A stretch of DNA of 64,000 nt, taken from Bacteroidetes bacterium GWF2_43_63. Lineage in GTDB: Bacteria; Bacteroidota; Bacteroidia; Bacteroidales; DTU049. Made by a program: the position numbers and the translations under genes. Below the pieces are notes generated by a model that saw only the letters and a list, made by a program, of their open reading frames with translations, was not told the DNA's origin and searched no databases. Within the stretch, counting starts at the first letter, position 1. Each line of letters opens with the position of its first letter. This document shows positions 43,034 through 50,225 of this stretch, piece by piece. The stretch is from the NCBI GenBank assembly GCA_001769275.1, contig MEOQ01000043.1, positions 33,210 through 97,209 on the forward strand. Reading direction: 5' to 3'.

Positions 43034-43503
43034 ATTATTTTGTTCACGGCGTCGAAGACCTTTCCTGTTTCAAATCCTTTAGAAATTCCGAAACGGACCA
43101 GTTTTTCGCGCTGTTTCAGTGGTTCATCCTTTGTTAAAGTCTTCAGCTTTTTTCGAAGCCAGCTAAGGAGCAACTCATTCTGATCTTCGGGCTGGAAATC
43201 CGAAAGATAATTATCAATCATGCTATCAGCAATGCTTTTCTTTCTGAGTTCCATTCTAATCTTCACCGGTCCCCAGCCTTTCTGCCTGATTTTGCTGCGC
43301 ACAAACAATTCTGTAAATCGCTCCTCATTCACAAAACCATTTTCCTGTAGGTGCGTTAGCAGCGATTCCCAATACTCCCTGGGGACATTTAGTCTGGTCA
43401 GCTTTGTCTTTACTTCCGAAACACAACGCTCCTGAAAAGCGCAATACTTCTCGAGTTTCGGCATCATCTGATTAATCAGAAATCCGGGAATATTACTTTC
43501 CAC
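43012..43503 (-). CDS. recX: Regulatory protein RecX
   Basis: 163 residues, all-helical three-repeat protein that limits RecA filament growth. Typical blocks are KLEKYCAFQERCVSEVKTKL, LLTHLQENGFVNEERFTELFVRSK and KGWGPVKIRMELRKKSI. The RIR-type helix pattern recurs in each repeat. It is nine bases from the preceding RNase G gene on the same strand, so it is probably expressed with it. recA is not in this window. Confidence 0.88.
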   Translation of the reverse strand: MESNIPGFLINQMMPKLEKYCAFQERCVSEVKTKLTRLNVPREYWESLLTHLQENGFVNEERFTELFVRSKIRQKGWGPVKIRMELRKKSIADSMIDNYLSDFQPEDQNELLLSWLRKKLKTLTKDEPLKQREKLVRFGISKGFETGKVFDAVNKIIKAQPED

Positions 43504-43512
43504 CTTAAAAAT

Positions 43513-45060
43513 TTAAATGGTAATCTCTTCGCTTCTGGCGTTGAAGACGTGATATTCCAGCACATGATAATTGCTGGCCGGCTCTATTTTCAGTTTACAG
43601 CGAAGCTTTTTCTTCCAGGTTTTTGCAATGTTTTTGAAAAAGCCCTGGGTGAGATAAGCATAAATAAAAGGCGACGTATATAGAACCAGAACCTTCTCAT
43701 TCTGTTCGTTCGCAAGAAATGTAATTGTGTTTTCAATCTCATCAATGATAAGAGAATGGGCTTTGATTTCGCCGGTTCCATTGCAAACAGGACATTTTTC
43801 GAGAACTTCGACGTGAGTCTCTGGTCTTACGCGCTGCCGTGTGATCTGAACCAGACCAAATTTACTTGGCGGCAAAATAGTATGCTTGGCTCTGTCGTGC
43901 GACATTTCTTCAACCAACTTCTCATACAGCTTACGGCGGTTGGCTCCCTGGTGCATGTCGATGAAATCGACTACGATAATACCACCAAGATCGCGCAATC
44001 TAAGCTGCCTGGCAACTTCCTCGGCCATTTCAAGATTGGCGGCCAGCGCATTCTGCTCCTGATCTTTTCCGCTGTCAGCCTTGTATCCGCTGTTTACGTC
44101 AATCACATGAAATGCTTCGGTGCGTTCAATAATCAGATAGGCACCTGATTTCAGCGTTACCTTCTGTCCAAACAACGATTTGATCTGTTTGTCAATACCG
44201 GTGGCTTCAAAAACCGTCGATTTGCCTTTATGCAACTTCACGATGTCGATCTGGTCAGGAGCAATGCTGGATAGATAACTTCTGAGCTCGGTGTACATTG
44301 TGTTGTCATTGACAATAATGCTGTTGAACGACGCATTGAGCAAATCGCGCATTATTGTGAATGAACGGTCGAGTTCACCCAGAATTTTCACAGGAGGCTT
44401 GGCGCTGCGTAAAGACAGCAGCATGCTGTTCCAGCGACTTACCAGATCATCCATATCAGCCTTGAGTTCATCAAAACTTCTGTTTTCGGCAACCGTTCTG
44501 ACAATAATGCCAAAGTTTACCGGCTGCAAACTTGAAGCAATTTTTTTAAGTCTTGCTTTTTCGCTCAGATTTTTGATTTTGTGACTGATGGAAATCCTTT
44601 TTGAAAAAGGAACCAGCACCAGATAGCGGCCGGGCATGCTGAGTTCGGTAGTTATCCTCGGACCTTTGGATGAAATAGGTTCCTTGGCAACCTGAACCAG
44701 AATGCTGGCACCCGTACTGATAACATTGGTTATTTTCCCGGTTTTTTCGATATCGGGCTCCTGCTTATACGTTTCAACAGAAACCTGACTTCCGGCCATT
44801 ATCTCTTTCTGATATTTAATCAGGGTTTTTACCTGAGGTCCCAGATCGAGATAATGGAGAAATGCATCTTTTTCGTAGCCGACATCAACAAAAGCGGCAT
44901 TCAATCCTGAAATAATCTTTTTGATTTTTCCAAGATAGAAGTCGCCTACACCGAAGTCGTGGGTTCCACGTTCGGCGTGTAATTCGACCAACCGCTTATT
45001 TTCAATAAGGGCAATCTGCACTTCTCCCGAAGCGGCATCAATGATTAGTTCCTTGTTCAT
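43513..45060 (-). CDS. rng: Ribonuclease E/G family endoribonuclease
   Basis: 515 residues. Single-strand-specific endoribonuclease that trims rRNA and mRNA. The N-terminal S1 domain (about 36-125: GDFYLGKIKKIISGLNAAFVDVGYEKDAFLH) is followed by the catalytic core, with metal-binding acidic residues in HVIDVNSGYKA and LGGIIVVDFIDM. The zinc-link CPVCNGTGE comes next. Its length equals RNase G, without the long RNase E scaffold tail. It belongs to the frequent Bacteroidota order rng-HU-mutY-ssb-gldE-gldD seen here. Confidence 0.95.
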   Translation of the reverse strand: MNKELIIDAASGEVQIALIENKRLVELHAERGTHDFGVGDFYLGKIKKIISGLNAAFVDVGYEKDAFLHYLDLGPQVKTLIKYQKEIMAGSQVSVETYKQEPDIEKTGKITNVISTGASILVQVAKEPISSKGPRITTELSMPGRYLVLVPFSKRISISHKIKNLSEKARLKKIASSLQPVNFGIIVRTVAENRSFDELKADMDDLVSRWNSMLLSLRSAKPPVKILGELDRSFTIMRDLLNASFNSIIVNDNTMYTELRSYLSSIAPDQIDIVKLHKGKSTVFEATGIDKQIKSLFGQKVTLKSGAYLIIERTEAFHVIDVNSGYKADSGKDQEQNALAANLEMAEEVARQLRLRDLGGIIVVDFIDMHQGANRRKLYEKLVEEMSHDRAKHTILPPSKFGLVQITRQRVRPETHVEVLEKCPVCNGTGEIKAHSLIIDEIENTITFLANEQNEKVLVLYTSPFIYAYLTQGFFKNIAKTWKKKLRCKLKIEPASNYHVLEYHVFNARSEEITI

Positions 45061-45106
45061 GTATTGAACTACTTATGCGGAAAACCCGCAAAAGAAAGCC
45101 TGGAAG

Positions 45107-45199
45107 CTATTTTTTCTTTTTGTGCCTGTTTTTACGCAGTCTTTTCTTCCTTTTGTGTGTCGCCATTTTGTGACGTTTTCTCTTCTTTCCACTTGGCAT
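45107..45199 (-). CDS. AURKAIP1/COX24-type small basic protein (30 aa)
   Basis: Thirty-residue protein MPSGKKRKRHKMATHKRKKR followed by LRKNRHKKKK and a stop. It is almost entirely Lys/Arg/His. The sequence K-R-K-R-H-K-M-x-x-H-K-R-K-K-R-x-R is the AURKAIP1/COX24 signature, related to the mitochondrial ribosomal protein mS38, and homologues are conserved in Bacteroidota at this position. It is likely a ribosome-associated protein. It lies between HU and rng on the same strand and is too short for most gene callers. Confidence 0.9.
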   Translation of the reverse strand: MPSGKKRKRHKMATHKRKKRLRKNRHKKKK

Positions 45200-45216
45200 A
45201 GAGCAGTATTTTTAAA

Positions 45217-45501
45217 TTATTTTTTTCCTTTTTTCACACTTTCCACAAAAGTCTTTGCAGGCTTAAATGCAGGGATATTATGAGCCGGGATGATGATGGA
45301 AACTTTCTTGGAGATATTTCTTCCTGTTTTCTGTTTGCGGTGCTTGATAATGAAACTGCCGAAACCTCTCAAATACACGTTGTCACCATTTTCCATTGCA
45401 TTCTTCACAACGTCCATAAATGTCTCAACTGCACTCTGAGCAGTAATTTTTTCAATTCCAGTCCGATTCGAGATTTCAGCAACAATGTCAGCCTTTGTCA
45501 T
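45217..45501 (-). CDS. hup: HU/IHF-type DNA-binding protein
   Basis: 94 residues from the ATG at 45501; an in-frame ATG at 45549 is upstream of the promoter and not preferred. DNABII fold: TKADIVAEISNRTGI at the start, GDNVYLRGFGSFIIKHRKQKTGRN for the DNA-bending arm base, and IPAHNIPAFKPAKTF in the C-terminal part. It bends DNA and helps compact the nucleoid. A promoter with both boxes is visible on the minus strand. The COX24-type gene follows 17 bases after its stop. Confidence 0.93.
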   Translation of the reverse strand: MTKADIVAEISNRTGIEKITAQSAVETFMDVVKNAMENGDNVYLRGFGSFIIKHRKQKTGRNISKKVSIIIPAHNIPAFKPAKTFVESVKKGKK

Positions 45502-45546
45502 AATTATGTTGTTTAAAATTAACGCCTTAGTAGGTGTTTGGGGGTG

Positions 45547-45575
45547 CAAATATAGAATTTTTTTTGCACATGCAA
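45547..45575 (-). promoter_or_regulatory. Bacteroidota-type promoter of the HU gene
   Basis: On the minus strand, TTG (plus 45573-45575) and TATATTTG (plus 45547-45554) with an 18-base spacer, 45 bases before the HU start codon. Confidence 0.6.
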
Positions 45576-45608
45576 GATTATTTTCCAGGATTTCTCAAAT
45601 TTGCACTT

Positions 45609-46679
45609 ATGAATTCATGCGCTGATAAAAGTCTTTTCAAACTACTCGTAAATTGGTATTCACAGAATAAAAGACCATTGCCATGGCGCGAAACAGCCAA
45701 TCCGTACCATATTTACATATCCGAAATTGTATTTCAGCAAACCCGGATTGATCAGGGAATTAGCTATTATAATAGTATAATCGATAAATATCCCGATTTT
45801 ATTTCGCTTTCGAAAGCCGGTGAAAAAGATTTTCTGAATATTTGGCAGGGGCTGGGATATTATTCCAGAGCGCACAACATTTTGAAAGCTGCCGCAATAA
45901 TTGCTGAAAAATACAGCGGGAAGCTTCCAAACGACTATAACAAGCTGCTCGAACTACCTGGAATTGGCCCCTACACTGCAGCAGCAATCGCTTCCATTGC
46001 TTTTGGGCTGCCCTGCCCCGTGGTTGATGGCAACGTAAAAAGAGTAATCAGCCGCCTGCGATGCATCGGAATCCCGCTTGATAAAACTGGTCTGACCAAC
46101 GAAATTCAGGAAGACCTGAATCAACAGATTCATCATTTCAATCCTTCAGATTTCAACCAGGCGTTGATGGAACTGGGGGCTTTGGTCTGCACACCCGCTA
46201 ATCCGGATTGTTCTGGTTGTCCGGTCAACAAATACTGCTGCGCATTTAAAACGGGAACTACTGAAAAGTATCCGGTCAAAGCAGTCACTAAAACAAAACC
46301 CTCAGTTTTTATTAACTACTACGTCGTTTTCAGTAATGATAAAAAGGATTCATTGTATATGGTGCAGCGGGAAAATGAAAAAATATGGAAAGGTCTGTAC
46401 GAGTTTCCCTGTCGTGAATCAGCTGAATCAGAAGCTTCGGTAAACACAGTTGAACCGATATTTCCGACTGATTTTCCCTTTGAGCAGTCAAAACTTGTTT
46501 ATTCGGCCAATCATGTTTTGACTCATCGGATGATTCATGCATCATTTTACGAAACTGTGTTCAAAAATAAGGTGCCGCCACACTGGATTAAAATTCCGGT
46601 TTCCAGGGTTTCGTCCATGCCTGTCCACCGGCTGATTCAGCTGTATCTGGAGCATTCACAGAAATCAAAGAATAAATAA
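45609..46679 (+). CDS. mutY: A/G-specific adenine DNA glycosylase
   Basis: 356 residues from the ATG at 45609. Removes adenine mispaired with 8-oxoguanine. The HhH region LPGIGPYTAAAIASIAF and the catalytic Asp in VVDGNVKRVISRL are present. The 4Fe-4S cluster CTPANPDCSGCPVNKYC has canonical C-x6-C-x2-C-x5-C spacing. The N-terminal QQT motif reads QQTRID. The C-terminal NUDIX-like domain that recognises 8-oxoG (from about 235: INYYVVFSNDKKDSLYMVQ) is complete. The gene is divergent from HU. Confidence 0.95.
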   Translation: MNSCADKSLFKLLVNWYSQNKRPLPWRETANPYHIYISEIVFQQTRIDQGISYYNSIIDKYPDFISLSKAGEKDFLNIWQGLGYYSRAHNILKAAAIIAEKYSGKLPNDYNKLLELPGIGPYTAAAIASIAFGLPCPVVDGNVKRVISRLRCIGIPLDKTGLTNEIQEDLNQQIHHFNPSDFNQALMELGALVCTPANPDCSGCPVNKYCCAFKTGTTEKYPVKAVTKTKPSVFINYYVVFSNDKKDSLYMVQRENEKIWKGLYEFPCRESAESEASVNTVEPIFPTDFPFEQSKLVYSANHVLTHRMIHASFYETVFKNKVPPHWIKIPVSRVSSMPVHRLIQLYLEHSQKSKNK

Positions 46680-46691
46680 CCATCTATTTTG

Positions 46692-46699
46692 TATCTTTG
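46692..46699 (+). promoter_or_regulatory. Putative -7 promoter box TATCTTTG
   Basis: TAnnTTTG match 14 bases before the ssb start at 46713 and 13 bases after the mutY stop. Confidence 0.4.
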
Positions 46700-46712
46700 T
46701 AAAAAAAGTAAG

Positions 46713-47153
46713 ATGAGAAGCATCAATAAAGTTATTTTGATTGGGAATGTAGGGAAAGACCCGGAAGTAAAAATTTTTGAAGGTGGCCGGAAAAAAGCCT
46801 CATTTTCTCTCGCTACAACTGAAAAATATCGCGATAAAGCAGGGGCCGAGCAATCTGTGACCGAATGGCATAACATTGCTGTCTGGGGACCTCAGGCCGA
46901 AGTGATTGAAAAATACGTTCGCAGAGGTAGTCCGCTTTTCGTTGAAGGGCGCATCCAATATCGTGAATATACCGACAAAGACGGAGTAAAAAAACGATTT
47001 ACAGAAATCACCCTCGACAATTTTTCCATGCTTGGCACTCGCTCAGCTCAGGATGGCGGAACTGAAATCACCAACACAAATACCTCCGCAGATTCAGGAA
47101 GTGATCCACTGAATACCCCATTAAACAACGGAAACGATGACCTTCCTTTCTGA
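46713..47153 (+). CDS. ssb: Single-stranded DNA-binding protein
   Basis: 146 residues from the ATG at 46713; an in-frame start at 46689 overlaps the promoter box and is not preferred. OB-fold with INKVILIGNVGKDPEVK, FSLATTEKY, EWHNIAVWGPQAEVIEKYV and GSPLFVEGRIQYREY. The C-terminal tail is Asn/Thr-rich and ends DDLPF, the acidic tip that recruits repair and replication partners. Length is normal for the phylum. It is followed 41 bases later by gldE. Confidence 0.96.
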   Translation: MRSINKVILIGNVGKDPEVKIFEGGRKKASFSLATTEKYRDKAGAEQSVTEWHNIAVWGPQAEVIEKYVRRGSPLFVEGRIQYREYTDKDGVKKRFTEITLDNFSMLGTRSAQDGGTEITNTNTSADSGSDPLNTPLNNGNDDLPF

Positions 47154-47194
47154 CATTTGCAATATGCTAATGGTCTGTATCTGTCACTAACAAA

Positions 47195-48472
47195 ATGGAA
47201 TCAATTCTGTTTCTTATCATTCCTTCGTCAATCATTCTCATTCTCTTTGCATTTCTGAGAATTGCAGAATCAGCGTTTATTAGGATTACAACCGAATTTC
47301 TTGACGAAATCGAATCTCCTACCCCTTCGGACTACCGGACTGACGGTTTTCTGGATAAGCCTGCCCCTGTTTTGGTTGCTTTTTCAATATTGAAATACAC
47401 CTTAATAATTCTGCTCACCATCGGCGTTTTCATAGCCGGCCAGATTTATTTGCCCGATACTTCATTTTATCTCCGATCTTTACTGGCCCTTGTTTCTGTC
47501 TGGGTTTTGATCTGGGTTTTCGGCGAAATAGTACCCGGTTTGTTCAGTAACTGCAATGAACAAAAAGCATTTCAATCCAGTTTTTTCATCATGGTTCCAG
47601 CCATATCATTGTTTTCAATGCTCCGGGGAGTGCTTGGTTTTTCATTTGCCCGCCACGAAAGTCGTATTTCGCGTAAAGACATGATCTCCATCAGCGATAT
47701 TTCGGATGCTATTGAAAATTCCGAAGTCGAAGACGAAGAAATAATGGAAAAACAGCTGATTCAGGGCATCATTAAATTTGGTGATCTCGAAGTCAAGGAA
47801 ATTATGCGGGCACGGATAGATGTTGCCTCCATCCGCTTCGAAACATCCTTTTCAGATGTCATGGACAAAATGCTCGAAGCCGGTTACTCGCGCTACCCCG
47901 CCTACGGCACCAGCCTCGACGACATCAAAGGCGTTATTTACATCAAAGACCTGCTGCCAGCTTTCCGCAACGGTGAGAAAGATTACAACTGGCAAAAACA
48001 TATACGTCAGGCAATGTTTGTTCCTGAAAACATGAAAATCTCACAGCTGCTGGTTGATTTTCAGACTCAAAAAACGCATCTGGCTGTGGTCGTAGATGAA
48101 TATGGCGGCACCAGCGGGATTGTCTCTCTCGAAGATGTGTTGGAAGAAATTGTTGGCGAAATAAACGATGAACATGACGCCGACAGTGACCAGATCCTGG
48201 CCAGAAAAGTTAGCGAATATGAGTATGTTTTTGATGCAAAAATTCCAATCCACGATTTCACCCGTATAGCCGGTCTTGAAAGTGACCTGTTCGATAGATA
48301 TGAAGGCGAGGTGGAAACACTGGGCGGAATCATTCTCAGTATTCATGGCAATTTCCCGGTGAAAAACCAGACAGTTGTATACAAAAATGTTGAATTTACC
48401 GTTTTATCGATGAGCAAACACCGCATCGGAAACGTAAAAGTGAAAATAAATGAAACCAATCAGGAATCTTAG
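47195..48472 (+). CDS. gldE: Gliding motility-associated protein GldE (CNNM/CorC-like)
   Basis: 425 residues. A DUF21/CNNM membrane domain with three to four segments (residues about 3-25, 62-80, 90-112 and 125-140) is followed by two CBS domains (about 200-330: VKEIMRARIDVASI, THLAVVVDEYGGTSGIVSLED). A CorC/HlyC-type C-terminal domain closes the protein (HDFTRIAGLESDLFDRYEGEVETLGGI). GldE supports GldD in Flavobacterium gliding and T9SS function; the biochemistry is uncertain, and metal transport is possible by family analogy. It overlaps gldD by 23 bases. Confidence 0.93.
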   Translation: MESILFLIIPSSIILILFAFLRIAESAFIRITTEFLDEIESPTPSDYRTDGFLDKPAPVLVAFSILKYTLIILLTIGVFIAGQIYLPDTSFYLRSLLALVSVWVLIWVFGEIVPGLFSNCNEQKAFQSSFFIMVPAISLFSMLRGVLGFSFARHESRISRKDMISISDISDAIENSEVEDEEIMEKQLIQGIIKFGDLEVKEIMRARIDVASIRFETSFSDVMDKMLEAGYSRYPAYGTSLDDIKGVIYIKDLLPAFRNGEKDYNWQKHIRQAMFVPENMKISQLLVDFQTQKTHLAVVVDEYGGTSGIVSLEDVLEEIVGEINDEHDADSDQILARKVSEYEYVFDAKIPIHDFTRIAGLESDLFDRYEGEVETLGGIILSIHGNFPVKNQTVVYKNVEFTVLSMSKHRIGNVKVKINETNQES

Positions 48473-49046
48473 CGCAGTTATTTTTGTGATTGCTTCGATC
48501 ACCATTGCTTCATGCGGTAATAGCAGCGATTCGTACTATCCAAAATCACGCGGGTTTTTTCGCATCGATCTGCCTGAAAAAAAATATGTAACCTTCGATT
48601 CCGTCTATCCTTTCACATGCAGGATTCCTGAAACCGCTCAAATCGTTTCTATTGAAGGCAATGAGCCGGGATCAATTTGGTTCAATCTGATTTTTCCAAC
48701 CTACAACGGGTCAGTAAATTTCAGCTACAAAACAATAAACGGGAATCTCTACCAACTTACCGAAGATGCCAGGGAGTTTGCCAATAAGCACATCGCCAAA
48801 GCCAATGAAATAAAGGAAATTCGTGTCTCTCATGTCGAAAACAATGTTTACGGGCTGATTTACGACATCGAAGGCTCCAACTCAGCTTCGCCTTATCAGT
48901 TTTATCTCACCGACAGCACAAAGCATTATTTGCGTGGTGCAGTATATTTTAATCACATTCCAAATAACGATTCCATTGCGCCCATCATTCAACGCGTCAA
49001 AGAAGATCTCGATACACTGATGGGTAGCTTGAAATGGAAAAATTGA
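48450..49046 (+). CDS. gldD: Gliding motility lipoprotein GldD
   Basis: 198 residues with a lipoprotein signal (lipobox ITIASC, Cys about 22). The family hallmark SYYPKSRGFFRIDLPEKKYV is near the mature N-terminus, and PFTCRIPETA and YGLIYDIEGSNSASPYQFYLTD follow. GldD is required with the T9SS for gliding and protein secretion in this phylum and is conserved even in non-gliding species. Its start lies within the 3' end of gldE, so the two are translationally coupled. A bidirectional terminator follows. Confidence 0.94.
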   Translation: MKPIRNLSAVIFVIASITIASCGNSSDSYYPKSRGFFRIDLPEKKYVTFDSVYPFTCRIPETAQIVSIEGNEPGSIWFNLIFPTYNGSVNFSYKTINGNLYQLTEDAREFANKHIAKANEIKEIRVSHVENNVYGLIYDIEGSNSASPYQFYLTDSTKHYLRGAVYFNHIPNNDSIAPIIQRVKEDLDTLMGSLKWKN

Positions 49047-49058
49047 ATTTCCAGACAT

Positions 49059-49092
49059 AAAAAAAGGCTGCCTGAAAAAGCAGCCTTTTTTT
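49059..49092. terminator. Bidirectional terminator between gldD and skp
   Basis: A-rich run, GGCTGC pairing with GCAGCC across CTGAAAAA, then seven T. Confidence 0.85.
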
Positions 49093-49107
49093 ATGCGATT
49101 CTGATAA

Positions 49108-49623
49108 TTACAGCATTCCCAGTTTTGCTTTCACAAACGGCATAATATCATCGGAGTCCTGATAATAAATCAGAGCACCTGTGCCAGTGTCAAATACGTA
49201 ATTATAGCCTTTTTCCACTGCTACTTCGTCAATGGCTTTTTTGGCTTTATCAATCAGGGGCTGAACTAGTTCTGCTTCTTTTTTAGACAAGAGTTCTTGT
49301 GCCTGTGTTTTAAAATCGTCAATGCGGGTCTGCAGATCAAGCAATTCTTTCTGTTTCATTTCTTTGATGGGTTCCAGAAAGCTTGTCTCGTTGGTCATGT
49401 AGTCCTGATATTTGGTCTGAAACTCATTGTTCATAAGCGTCAACTGGTCTTCAAGACTTTTTGCATATTCCTGCAACACTTTCTGAGCAGAATCACGACC
49501 AGGCATTTCAGCCATTAGTTCGTTGGTATTGATATGCCCAAGTTTTAATTTTACCTGAGCCTGAAGCGACTGAACATTTACAAGCAGCAGCAGAGAAAAG
49601 AACAAAACAAATACGTTTTTCAT
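49108..49623 (-). CDS. OmpH/Skp-family periplasmic chaperone, second copy
   Basis: 171 residues with a signal peptide (LQSLQAQ). OmpH-type helical-tentacle fold: VKLKLGHINTNELMAEMPG at the start forms the body strand, followed by two long helices (about 45-130) and the closing GYNYVFDTGTGALIYY. Skp binds unfolded outer-membrane proteins and hands them to the BAM complex. It is the last gene of the minus-strand biogenesis cluster and has its own possible -7 box (plus 49640-49647 CAAAGTTA). Confidence 0.9.
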   Translation of the reverse strand: MKNVFVLFFSLLLLVNVQSLQAQVKLKLGHINTNELMAEMPGRDSAQKVLQEYAKSLEDQLTLMNNEFQTKYQDYMTNETSFLEPIKEMKQKELLDLQTRIDDFKTQAQELLSKKEAELVQPLIDKAKKAIDEVAVEKGYNYVFDTGTGALIYYQDSDDIMPFVKAKLGML

Positions 49624-49653
49624 AAAATGGAATTTTGTGCAAAGTTAAAAGAT

Positions 49654-50190
49654 TTATTCATTTGTATTCAGTCCGCCCGCTTTGTAGCCCAGCTTTGCCA
49701 GAACTTCATCGCTTTTATCGTGTTTTTCGCTGGCGTAAATGAGTGTAGTGTTGCCGGCGCGGTCGAAAATTACAGCAAAAGTACCTTCTTCTGCAAGTTC
49801 TTCAATGGCATTATACACTTTTTCCTGAATGGGTTTTACTAGCTCCTGGCGTTTTTTGTAAAGGTCGCCTTCTGTTCCGAAATATTTTTTCTGCAGATCT
49901 TTGGCTTCCTTTTCCTTAGCAATAATTTCGTTCTGTCTTTTTGTTTTCATATCCTCAGAAAGTAAAAAAGATTCTGACTGATACGATTTGTAAAGCTTGT
50001 CGATTTCGGCAAATTTAACCTCAAGTTCCTTCTGCCATTCCAGGCTCATTTCATCAAGTGAGTTCTGAGCGGTCTGGTAATCCGGAATGTTTTCAAGGAT
50101 ATACTGGGTGTCGACATAAGCAAACTTCTGAGCACTAACAAACATCGATGCAAGTAACAGAGCAGCGAAAAAAAAGATTCTGGTTTTCAT
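49654..50190 (-). CDS. skp: OmpH/Skp-family periplasmic chaperone, first copy
   Basis: 178 residues with a signal peptide (MFVSAQ). Same fold as the next gene: KFAYVDTQYILENIPDYQTAQ, long charged helices (about 45-130), then FAVIFDRAGNTTLIYA. It lies 35 bases after bamA, whose clients Skp protects in the periplasm. The C-terminal KLGYKAGGLNTNE adds a short tail not seen in the second copy. Two diverged copies side by side are usual in Bacteroidota. Confidence 0.92.
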   Translation of the reverse strand: MKTRIFFFAALLLASMFVSAQKFAYVDTQYILENIPDYQTAQNSLDEMSLEWQKELEVKFAEIDKLYKSYQSESFLLSEDMKTKRQNEIIAKEKEAKDLQKKYFGTEGDLYKKRQELVKPIQEKVYNAIEELAEEGTFAVIFDRAGNTTLIYASEKHDKSDEVLAKLGYKAGGLNTNE

Positions 50191-50225
50191 AGTTGAGTTC
50201 CTCCGACTTTTATTTGAACGTTGTA

